DNA of 64,000 nucleotides from Nematostella vectensis (lineage: Eukaryota > Cnidaria > Anthozoa > Actiniaria > Edwardsiidae), in contig NC_064044.1 of assembly GCF_932526225.1 (NCBI RefSeq), forward strand, positions 7,924,801-7,988,800, in the 5' to 3' direction. Under the pieces are notes generated by a model that saw only the letters and a program-made list of their open reading frames with translations, was not told the DNA's origin and made no database searches. Shown piece by piece: positions 34,801 through 44,480 of this stretch. Position 1 is the stretch's first letter. The number at the start of each line of letters is the position of its first letter. The position numbers were made by a program, and so were the translations under genes.

Positions 34801-37800
34801 CAACACTTTGTATTGGTTGAGCGACAAAGTAACACAACACTTTGCATTGGTTGAGCGAGAAAGCATCACAACACTTTGCATTGGTTGAGCGAGAAAGTAA
34901 CACAACACTTTGCATTGGTTGATCTAGAAAGTAACACAACACGTTGCATTGGTTGATCTAGAAAGTAACACAATACTTTGCATTGGTTGAACGAGAAAGT
35001 AACACAACACTTTGCATTGGTTGAGCGAGAAAGTAACACAACACTCTGCATTGATTGAGCGAGAAAGTAACACAACACTTTGCATTGGTTGAGCGTGAAA
35101 GTAACACAACACTTTGAATTGGTTAAACTAGAAAGTAACACAACACTTTGCATTGGTTGAGCGAGAAAGTAACACAACCCTTTGCATTGGTTGATCTAGA
35201 AAGAAAGACAACACTTTGCATTGGTTAAGCGAGAAAGTAACACAACACTTTGCATTGGTTTAGCGAGAAAGTAACACAACACTTTGCATTGGTTGATCTA
35301 GAAAGTAATACTGCCATTTACATTGGTTGATCTAGAAAGAAAGACAACACTTTGCATTGGTTGAGCGAGAAAGTAACACAACACTTTGCATTGGTTGATC
35401 TAGAAAGTAACACAACACTTTGCATTGGTTGAGCGGGAATGTATTACAACACTTTGCATTGGTTGACCGAGAAAGAAACACAACACTTTGCATTGGTTGA
35501 TGAGCAAAAAAGTAACGCAACACTGTGAATGGGTTAATCTAGGAAGTGACACAGCCATTGACATTGGTTGAGGGAGAAAGTAACACAACACTTTGCATTG
35601 GTTGATCTAGAAAGTAACACAACACTTTGCATTGGTTGATCTAAAAAGTAACACAACACTTTGCATTGGTTGAGCGAGAAAGTAACACAACACTTTGCAT
35701 TGGTTGACCGAGAAAGTAACACAACACTTTGCATTGGTTGATCTAGAAAGTAACACAACACTTTGCATTGGTTGAGCGAGAAAGTAACACAACACTTTGC
35801 ATTGGTTGAGCGAGAAAGTAACACAACACTCTGCATTGATTGAGCGAGAAAGTAACACAACACTTTGCATTGGTTGAGCGAGAAAGTAACACAACACTTT
35901 GCATTGGTTGAGCGAGAAAGTAACACAACACTCTGCATTGATTGAGCGAGAAAGTAACACAACACTTTGCATTGGTTGAGCGAGAAAGTAACACAACACT
36001 TTGCATTGGTTGAGCGAGAAAGTAACACAACACTTTGAATTGGTTAAACTAGAAAGTAACACAACACTTTGCATTGGTTGAGCGAGAAAGTAACACAATA
36101 CTTTGCATTGGTTGAGCGAGAAAGTAACACAACACTCTGCATTGATTGAGCGAGAAAGTAACACAACACTTTGCATTGGTTGAGCGAGAAAGTAACACGA
36201 CACTTTGCATTGGTTGATGAGCAAAAAAGTAACGCAACACAGTGAATGGGTTAATCTAGGAAGTGACACAGCCATTGACATTGGTTGAGCGAGAAAGTAA
36301 CACAACACTTTGCATTGGTTGATCTAGAAAGTAACACAACACTTTGCATTGGTTGAGCGGGAATGTATTACAACACTTTGCATTGGTTGACCGAGAAAGA
36401 AACACAACACTTTGCATTGGTTGATGAGCAAAAAAGTAACGCAACACTTTGCATTGGTTGAGCGGGAATGTATTACAACACTTTGCATTGGTTGAGCGAG
36501 AAAGTAACACAACACTTTGCATTGGTTGAGCGAGAAAGTAACACAACACTTTGCATTGGTTGATGAGCAAAAAAGTAACGCAACACTTTGCATTGGTTGA
36601 GCGGGAATGTATTACAACACTTTGCATTGGTTGAGCGAGAAAGTAACACAACACTTTGCATTGGTTGAGCGGGAATGTATTACAACACTTTGCATTGGTT
36701 GACCGAGAAAGAAACACAACACTTTGCATTGGTTGATGAGCAAAAAAGTAACACAACACTTTGCATTGGTTGAGCGGGAATGTATTACAACACTTTGCAT
36801 TGGTTGAGCGAGAAAGTAACACAACACTTTGCATTGGTTGAGCGAGAAAGTAACACGACACTTTGCATTGGTTGATGAGCGAAAAAGTAACGCAACACAG
36901 TGAATGGGTTAATCTAGGAAGTGACACAGCCATTGACATTGGTTGAGCGAGAAAGTTACACAACACTTTGCATTGGTTTAGCGAGAAAGTAACACAACAC
37001 TTTGCATTGGTTGATCTAAAAAGTAACACAACACTTTGCATTGGTTGAGCGAGAAAGTTACACAACCCTTTGCATTGGTTGATCTAGAAAGAAAGACAAC
37101 ACTTTGCATTGGTTGATCAAGAAAGTAAGACAACACTTTGCATTGGTTTAGCGAGAAAGTAACACAACACTTTGCATTGGTTTAGCGCGAATGTAACACA
37201 ACACTTTGGATTGGTTGAGAGAAAGTAACACAACGCTTTGCATTGGTTGAGCGAGAAAGTAACACAACACTTTGCATTGGTTGAGCGAGAAAGTAACACA
37301 ACACTTTGCATTGGTTGATCTAGGAAGAAAGACAACACTTTGCATTGGTTGATCAAGAAAGAAAGACAACACTTTGCATTGGTTTAGCGAGAAAGTAACA
37401 CAACACTTTGCATTGGTTTAGCGCGAATGTAACACAACACTTTGGATTGGTTGAGCGAGAAAGTAACACAACACTTTGCATTGGTTGATCTAGAAAGTAA
37501 CACAACACTTTGCATTGGTTGAGCGGGAAAGTAACACAACACTTTGCATTGGTTGAGCGAGAAAGTAACACAACACTTTGAATTGGTTAAACTAGAAAGT
37601 AACACAACACTTTGCATTGGTTGAGCGAGAAAGTAACACAACACTTTGAATTGGTTAAACTAGAAAGTAACACAACACTTTGCATTGGTAGAGCGAGAAA
37701 GTAACACAACACTTTGCATTGGTTGACCGAGAAAGAAACACAACACTTTGCATTGGTTGATGAGCAAAAAAGTAACGCAACACAGTGAATGGGTTAATCT

Positions 37801-40800
37801 AGGAAGTGACACAGCCATTGACATTGGTTGAGCGAGAAAGTAACTTAACAGTTGCATTGGTTGAACGAGAAAGTAACACAACACTTTGCATTGGTTGATC
37901 TAGAAAGTAACACAACACTTTGCATTGGTTGAGCGAGAAAGTAACACAACACTTTGCATTGGTTGATCTAGAAAGTAACACAACACTTTGAATTGGTTAA
38001 ACTAGAAAGTAACACAACATTTTGCATTGGTTGAGCGGGAATGTATTACAACACTTTGCATTGGTTGACCGAGAAAGAAACACAACACTTTGCATTGGTT
38101 GAGCGGGAATGTATTACAACACTTTGCATTGGTTGAGCGAGAAAGTAACACAACACTTTGCATTGGTTGAGAGAGAAAGTAACACGACACTTTGCATTGG
38201 TTGATGAGCAAAAAAGTAACGCAACACAGTGAATGGGTTAATCTAGGAAGTGACACAGCCATTGACATTGGTTGAGCGAGAAAGTTACACAACACTTTGC
38301 ATTGGTTGATCTAGAAAGTAACACAACACTTTGCATTGGTTGAGCGAGAAAGTAACACAACACTTTGCATTTGTTGATCTAGAAAGTAACACAACACTTT
38401 GCATTGGTTGAGCGGGAAAGTAACACAACACTTTGCATTGGTTGAGCGAGAAAGAAACACAACACTTTGCATTGGTTGACCGAGAAAGAAACACAATTCT
38501 TTGCATTGGTTGATGAGCAAAAAAGTAACACAACACTGTGAATGGGTTAATCTAGGAAGTGACACAGCCATTGACATTGGTTGAGCGAGAAAGTTACACA
38601 ACACTTTGCATTGGTTGATCTAGAAAGTAACACAACACTTTGCATTGGTTGAGCGATAAAGTTACACAACCCTTTGCATTGGTTGATCTAGAAAGAAAGA
38701 CAACACTTTGCATTAGTTGATCAAGAAAGAAAGACAACACTTTGCATTGGTTTAGCGAGAAAGTAACACAACACTTTGCATTGGTTTAGCGCGAATGTAA
38801 CACAACACTTTGGATTGGTTGAGCGAGAAAGTAACACAACGCTTTGCATTGGTTGAGCGAGAAAGTAACACAACGCTTTGCATTGGTTGAGCGAGAAAGT
38901 AACACAACACTTTGCATTGGTTGAGCGAGAAAGTAACACAACACTTTGCATTGGTTGATCTAGAAAGAAAGACAACACTTTGCATTGGTTGATCAAGAAA
39001 GAAAGACAACACTTTGCATTGGTTTAGCGAGAAAGTAACACAACACTTTGCATTGGTTTAGCGCGAATGTAACACAACACTTTGGATTGGTTGAGCGAGA
39101 AAGTAACCCAACGCTTTGCATTGGTTGAGCGAGAAAGTAACACAACACTTTGCATTGGTTGAGCGAGAAAGTAACACAACACTTTGCATTGGTTGATCTA
39201 GAAAGAAAGACAACACTTTGCATTGGTTGATTAAGAAAGAAAGACAACACTTTGCATTGGTTTAGCGAGAAAGTAACACAACACTTTGCATTGGTTTAGT
39301 GCGAATGTAACACAACACTTTGGATTGGTTGAGCGAGAAAGTAACACAACGCTTTGCATTGGTTTAGCGAGAAAGTAACACAACGCTTTGCATTGGTTTA
39401 GCGAGAAAGTAACACAACACTTTGCATTGGTTGAGCGAGAAAGTAACTTAACAGTTGCATTGGTTGAGCGATAAAGTAACACAACACTTTGCATTGGTTG
39501 AGCGAGAAAGTAACACAACACATTGCATTGGTTGAGCGAGAATGTAATACAACACTTTGCATTGGTTGATCTAGAAAGTAACACAACACTTTGCATTGGT
39601 TGACCGAAAAAGTAACACAACACTTGCATTGGTTGATCTAGAAAGTAACATAACACTTTGCATTGGTTGAGCGAGAAAGTAACACGACACTTTGCATTGG
39701 TTGATGAGCAAACAAGTAACGCAACACTGTGAATGGGTTAATCTAGAAAGTAACACAGCCATTTAAATTTGTTGAGCGGGAAAGGAACACAACACTTGCA
39801 ACTAAGTTATTCAACCCTCTAACAACTGACAAAACAAAGGAGTACTGCTTCCGGATCACTAAAAAGACTCACATTTTGCTGATGAAAGGCATCTAAAGAA
39901 GGGTTCGAAAATAACGTTTCAACAAGGAAAGGTGAGAAAAGCAATCTCAAAAGCAAATTTATCAGTGTTATGTGTTTTGTTTTCCTTAAAACAAGTTGTC
40001 ATATAATTAGTCCATCTAGGCAGAATTTGATAAGGGGATACGTAAAGTAAACATAAAAAAAAACAAAAAGAAAAAAGAGAAAGGAACAGAAGAAAATCAA
40101 TAGTATTTTCTTTTCCAGTATTTTTACTCTTCAAATGGAATGAAAGGGCAAATATATATATATATATATAGTGTTGGTTTGAGAAAAATACAAACTACAT
40201 AGGTTTCCCTACAGGTCTGTTTCGTGGTTGCCCACTCATCAGGGGATTTAATGAGAATATTCCTACCATCGTATATATACTATTAACATTGAAATTTACA
40301 TAATAATAGACTGATAGTTTTAGCTAAGGCGGCAAGAGGAACAATAGCGAGTTACATAAATATGCAGGGCGGAACGTGTGAAAAATTGATAGCGCGAAAA
40401 TTTAACAGTGACGGGATTAACAGTTCTAATTGTTTCGTAGCAGGGCTTTGTTTCTGTGGCGGCACGAGGACACGAGTTCATTGCGTTTATTTAGAGTTGA
40501 TAGTTTGGGTTGGCAGATGATCGTCAGCTTTTCCTTGAGGCAGAGGTTGCAACGCTTAGTGGTACTGTTGTAGGCGGAGTGGGAAGAAAGAATGCGCCAT
40601 GAAATAAAGTACTCAATCATGTTGTCCTTGAGAGTCCAGACGTGTTTGCTGAGTTCGGTGGAGTTTCTGTGTTTGGCGTGTCGGAATGATGCGGTGTGGT
40701 TTCTGTACCTGGTCTTGAAGCTGTTTTCAGTGAGCCCGACGTATGTTTCCGAGGTGTTGTTGTCTTTTCGAGTTACGGTAGCTTGGTAGATAACAGATGT

Positions 40801-42142
40801 CTGTAGGCAGTTTCCGTCTAGAGGGCAGGTGTCTTTCTGTCGGCAGTTGCATGTCTTGTTGTTGGTAGTGGTAGGGGCGGAGTTGGCGATCTCGGTGGCC
40901 GACGATGCGGTGATGATGCGCTTGTTGTGGTTGTCGATGATCTGTTTGGTGTTGTTCATGCAGCTGTAACTGATTTTGATGGTGTTTCTGTTGAAGATTT
41001 TACGGAGGTGGTTGTCTTTCGGGAAGTGCTTGTCTATCAGGGTGAGGAATCTGTGGCCGATGTTGGTGCTGGTGTTCTTGCTGAAGGGCGGGTTGTACCA
41101 TAGGATGTTGTTGCGTTTGCGGGTTTTTCGGTTGGTTACGGTGTTGGGATCGTAGCGTAGCGTGTAGTTGTATCCGCTATCGTCGAGTGCTTTCTGGTAA
41201 GGCGGCGCGGTCTGGTCAAAGGAGGCTTGGTCTGAAGATAGGGCAGATAGGCGTCTGTTGATACCAGCAGGGATGTTCTTGGTGATGGAGGGCGGGTGGT
41301 TGCTCTCACGGTGGACATCATCGACAACCACAACAAGCGCATCATCACCGCATCGTCGGCCACCGAGATCGCCAACTCCGCCCCTACCACTACCAACAAC
41401 AAGACATGCAACTGCCGACAGAAAGACACCTGCCCTCTAGACGGAAACTGCCTACAGACATCTGTTATCTACCAAGCTACCGTAACTCGAAAAGACAACA
41501 ACACCTCGGAAACATACGTCGGGCTCACTGAAAACAGCTTCAAGACCAGGTACAGAAACCACACCGCATCATTCCGACACGCCAAACACAGAAACTCCAC
41601 CGAACTCAGCAAACACGTCTGGACTCTCAAGGACAACATGATTGAGTACTTTATTTCATGGCGCATTCTTTCTTCCCACTCCGCCTACAACAGTACCACT
41701 AAGCGTTGCAACCTCTGCCTCAAGGAAAAGCTGACGATCATCTGCCAACCCAAACTATCAACTCTAAATAAACGCAATGAACTCGTGTCCTCGTGCCGCC
41801 ACAGAAACAAAGCCCTGCTACGAAACAATTAGAACTGTTAATCCCGTCACTGTTAAATTTTCGCGCTATCAATTTTTCACACGTTCCGCCCTGCATATTT
41901 ATGTAACTCGCTATTGTTCCTCTTGCCGCCTTAGCTAAAACTATCAGTCTATTATTATGTAAATTTCAATGTTAATAGTATATATACGATGGTAGGAATA
42001 TTCTCATTAAATCCCCTGATGAGTGGGCAACCACGAAACAGACCTGTAGGGAAACCTATGTAGTTTGTATTTTTCTCAAACCAACACTATACACCGCTCT
42101 ACTTTCGAGTATTGAGCACTTTCTATGAAAGCCTTCAACCAT

Positions 42143-42199
<57 letters not shown>

Positions 42200-42627
42200 C
42201 ATGTTCTTGGGCGTTGTTGTTACCTCCGTGCGTACTGACAAAATATGATAACTGGTTTATCATTCGATGCTTAAATATCTTTTCTAACAAGGAAATACTC
42301 CAATAAAAGCGAGAAAATACTTATCTACCTTAAACAAATAACAGAAAGAGACGTTGGACAAAAAAAACAGTAACATTCCAGACAGAAGTTTTGAGTTTGT
42401 TATGAAGTTTTAAAGTTTGATATAATCTTACTTGATTGATTATTGTCCTCTGCTTGTGAGATGGTAGGCACCGCAAGTCGTTTTCCCGGGTGAGCAACGA
42501 ACTTATTGGATATGAAACCGCTGTCTTTATCGCGAAGTTGCAGGCTCATACAAACAGTCACCCAAATCACCAAACACAGAACACACAGTTGAGAGCCGAG
42601 CGGCGCTAACATAGGTAAGGCCTTCAT
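31509..42627 (-). CDS. Secreted PAN-EGF-cbEGF-SRCR protein (five exons)
   Basis: Joining 42627-42432, 34177-33978, 33113-33002, 32685-32563 and 31807-31509 on the minus strand gives 930 nt with all phases matching (1, 0, 1, 1): 309 aa. Residues 1-28 are a signal peptide ([13 protein letters not shown] core). About 45-132 resemble a PAN/apple module with four cysteines ([18 protein letters not shown] and VCEL) and end LVHFGIK. Residues 133-170 are an EGF domain, 170-210 a calcium-binding EGF ([15 protein letters not shown]), and 211-309 a six-cysteine SRCR domain of group A type ([22 protein letters not shown]). The protein is probably secreted or matrix-associated and binds proteins or glycans; the ligand is unknown. 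Intron 1 is 8.25 kb and almost filled by a minisatellite and a Penelope twin insertion. The last four exons are firm. The link to the signal exon is inferred from the phase-1 donor TCAA|GTAAGA and the matching acceptor. Confidence 0.82.
32532..32556. repeat. Intronic copy of a cbEGF exon fragment
   Basis: TATGAGCCCACGGTGTTGGT plus GCAG, just past the exon 4 donor, is an exact copy of exon positions 32613-32636. On the minus strand it would read CTNTVGSY. It looks like a residue of an exon-level duplication. Confidence 0.85.
32563..32685 (-). CDS. PAN-EGF-SRCR gene exon 4, calcium-binding EGF
   Basis: A symmetric phase 1-1 exon: TTTATAG|AT to GCAG|GTAAGC. It encodes [18 protein letters not shown] and [16 protein letters not shown], a classic calcium-binding EGF. 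Confidence 0.93.
33002..33113 (-). CDS. PAN-EGF-SRCR gene exon 3, EGF domain
   Basis: The acceptor is ATTGCAG|T. It encodes [14 protein letters not shown] and [13 protein letters not shown]: six cysteines in EGF spacing. It starts phase 0 and ends phase 1 with GCAG|GTTTGG. Confidence 0.92.
33675..33735 (-). pseudogene. Decayed copy of PAN exon 3' end (copy A)
   Basis: The minus strand reads YNHMEYLV, a stop, then [10 protein letters not shown], clearly derived from [18 protein letters not shown] of exon 2. The base after the final AAG is no longer a GT donor. Confidence 0.75.
33741..33903. mobile_element. Probable MITE in an intron of the SRCR gene
   Basis: ATGGCCGTAGCAGGGGGTGG at the left and CCTGCTTCGGCTATGCAC at the right form an imperfect inverted pair around a C run. 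Its right end resembles 724-772. It sits between the two decayed exon copies. Confidence 0.5.
33909..33967 (-). pseudogene. Decayed copy of PAN exon 3' end (copy B)
   Basis: The minus strand reads YNDSKY, a stop, then [12 protein letters not shown] followed by GTAAGT. The donor site survives although the reading frame is broken. Confidence 0.75.
33978..34177 (-). CDS. PAN-EGF-SRCR gene exon 2, PAN/apple-like
   Basis: The acceptor is TTGTCCAG|TT and the donor is ATAAAG|GTAGGT. It encodes [18 protein letters not shown] and ends [18 protein letters not shown]. Two decayed partial copies lie just downstream at 33909-33967 and 33675-33735. Confidence 0.85.
34690..39800. repeat. 5.1 kb minisatellite, 34-bp unit, about 150 copies
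   Basis: The unit is TTGAGCGAGAAAGTAACACA followed by ACACTTTGCATTGG. Variants with GATCTAGAAAG, GACCGAGAAAGAAACAC and GATGAGCAAAAAAGTAACGC recur in a fixed order, so blocks of units have been duplicated together. Each unit carries ATTGG, a CCAAT box on the transcribed strand. None of the three minus frames has a stop, which explains open frames of up to 269 codons; they are not genes. The array is in intron 1 of the SRCR gene. Confidence 0.97.
39801..40166. other. Intronic spacer
   Basis: Nothing recognised apart from the (TA)n tract at 40152-40170 that borders the Penelope insertion. Confidence 0.6.
40167..41316 (-). mobile_element. Penelope-like element, 5'-truncated copy with GIY-YIG domain
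   Basis: The minus-strand frame ends at 40426 and starts inside the region after the reverse transcriptase catalytic core: [46 protein letters not shown]. It continues into the cysteine-rich [16 protein letters not shown] and the GIY-YIG endonuclease ([25 protein letters not shown]), then ends [17 protein letters not shown]. These are hallmarks of Penelope-like retroelements. No YxDD reverse transcriptase motif is present, so the copy is dead for autonomous movement. Its 3' region has a hammerhead ribozyme. Confidence 0.92.
40206..40246 (-). ncRNA. Type I hammerhead ribozyme, mirror copy
   Basis: The exact reverse complement of 42012-42052: the core CTGATGA is at 40242-40236 on the minus strand, with the same GCAA-capped stem II. 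It lies 3' of the GIY-YIG frame of the minus-strand copy. Confidence 0.88.
41317..42091 (+). mobile_element. Penelope-like element, shorter inverted copy
   Basis: This plus-strand copy is the mirror image of 40167-40941: the 775-bp arms match throughout every part I compared. It encodes from [14 protein letters not shown] to the stop at 41832, with the same GIY-YIG protein sequence as the minus copy, and carries its own hammerhead. It meets the other copy head to head at 41316/41317. Confidence 0.92.
42012..42052 (+). ncRNA. Type I hammerhead ribozyme (Penelope-associated)
   Basis: The core CTGATGA (42016-42022) is followed by stem II GTGG-GCAA-CCAC (42023-42034), GAAA (42035-42038), a short stem III ACA-GACC-TGT (42038-42047), and A42048 as the cleavage residue. 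Stem I pairs TCCC (42012-42015) with GGGA (42049-42052). All conserved core bases are present. Penelope-like elements of many animals carry such ribozymes with a short stem III. Confidence 0.88.
42147..42199. repeat. (TA)n microsatellite
   Basis: About 24 TA dinucleotides followed by CATATA repeats, close to the right end of the Penelope pair. A shorter TA tract borders the left end at 40152-40170. Confidence 0.95.
42432..42627 (-). CDS. PAN-EGF-SRCR gene exon 1, signal peptide
   Basis: The ATG at 42627 opens [11 protein letters not shown], followed by a hydrophobic core and a mature start near [10 protein letters not shown]. The donor TCAA|GTAAGA is strong and phase 1, as exon 2 needs. Assignment to this gene is inference because the next exon is 8 kb away. 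Confidence 0.65.
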
Positions 42628-44480
42628 CTTCCTTACTAAACAGAATGCTGAACTGAATCTAAGAGATAAGAAATACGAGTATTTATACAGAATCTTAGAT
42701 GTCACTGTTTTGAAATAAGATACTTTAAGGAATATAGTGGTTATATTGGTCACGAAGAACCGCCCAAAACTGGTTCTGATAGATTTATTTTGTCCTTAAA
42801 CGGTATTTCAAGTACCTAGAACGACATTTCCCATTTTTCTACCTGAAACTGTAATGCAGGTATAAAATGCAAGTATTTTTCAGGTTCTTATTATAGTGTC
42901 GGCCGCCTAAAAGTAGTGCTCATTAAATATTAAAATTAATTTGTAAATAATTTTGTTGCTCAGTGGTCCCTTTTAAATATACACAAGTGCATAAGGCTAG
43001 AATAGCATTTTCTCTATTCTAAAAAAACGATATTAATTTTACCCCAAATAATTACGTTTTTTAATATACAATAATATTATTATAATTATTCTTATCTGAT
43101 CTATGAATCGCTATGGCCATTTTATAGCTATGCAAAGGGCTCGAGAACAGCTGGGAATCTGGCGCCCGATTTATCTTTGTAACAAGACAGCTCTACAAAT
43201 AAAGTAAAAAGTTAAGAAAACATTAAAAGCCCATATGGGCTCCTTCAAAAAGACCGATTGTATCATCAATGTGAGATGTTACAGAAAAAGTTAGCATTCG
43301 TTTGAGTCATTTCCTGTTCACAAAACTCGTCAAATCTTATAATGAATTTAAATAAGGGATCTATTACCTACACTGGCATTATTGCTGTCATAATTTTAAT
43401 TAAATTTATTCTCGTCTAATCTGTTTGCGCATAAACGATAAAAAGTGGATATTATTGCAAAAGTGTTTTTGCACTTTAAAGCGATGAGTATTTACTTTTT
43501 ATTTTGCATTTTCTTTCTCCAAAATGCAATTTTTTTTCTCATTGGGCCCATTTTTCAACTTGTTTATCGAACCTCAATTCTTTCCCAACTATTATAAGTT
43601 TTCCAATTAGAAAAACCACCCATTATCCCGTTCCCGCTCTCTCTGTCGGCATATTGTTGAGATAACATGTGAATGAATTTTGGTTCTCGATGGACGAGTC
43701 GAAAAAAGGGCCCAGATAACAAAAAAAAAAAGTTTTGGACAAAAAAAAAATTGCATGAACATAATGCACAAATATGCGATTATGTATGTTTAATAAAACA
43801 ATAAGAATGAAAACAACCGAGTACCTGTTATTTTCAGTTGAGATTGGGCCGTTCTTAATTTTGGGAAATTTTAAGGCTGAATATGTTCTTAACGATGTTC
43901 TTAAATTTTAGTGTATATAAAAATATAATAACCAATGAATTAATAGGAAGAGAAGTACGCTAATTAATGATCAATAGCAATAATAAAGTTGTTAGTATGA
44001 TCACAATTTTATTTTGCATTTTAGAACGCCTCAGGACTAAAAAAGAAAAAGACCTTTCTGCTATCTGAGCCTTGGCATGTTCATGTAGTTGGTGTTCGCC
44101 AAATATTTAGCTCACCAGAACCATTCGTTAATCTCGACCAGTGCGTGCTGCAAATAATGACAATGGTAATGACAGAGGGCCGGAATGTGTGCATATCAGT
44201 CCTGTAAAATATCGTAAAACTTTAACCCACTTAGTATTTTGCCGATGACAAAATGGCGGATAAAAGAAAGACACGTCCGACAGTGAAACAGACAAAGCGT
44301 TTTCAAATGCCTTTTGTTTGAGCAACTAAAAATCAAAATCAGACGTCTATATCTAAACAACCTCATTTTATTTTCTGATATAACAATTGAAAATCATATC
44401 AATATGTCCCAACTGCAACTATAAATGATAAAATAAAATATGAGATAGTAAATATTTTAATTTTAAACTATTATATAATA
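42628..44480. other. 5' flank of the SRCR gene
   Basis: AT-rich, with no further exon recognised. Positions 44013-44095 (GCATTTTAGAACGC to TCTGAGCCTTGGCATGTTC) are a diverged copy of a sequence inside the 3.4 kb tandem units (for example 51468-51540). Confidence 0.5.

Noticed and set aside
34612-39762. Many 60-270 codon minus-strand frames ([13 protein letters not shown] type)
   Set aside because: They shadow a 34-bp minisatellite open in all frames and overlap one another; there is no start or splice context.
34690-39800. CRISPR-like array of 34-bp repeats
   Set aside because: The repeats are contiguous without spacers and the DNA is eukaryotic. The same applies to 47993-48787.
39868-39915. 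Second, unrelated hammerhead (CTGATGA followed by CGAAAA)
   Set aside because: The bases between cannot form stem II and no stem III or cleavage site follows.
40426-41331. Complete, active Penelope-like element
   Set aside because: The reverse transcriptase catalytic region is missing from both copies; only the C-terminal part and 3' end remain.
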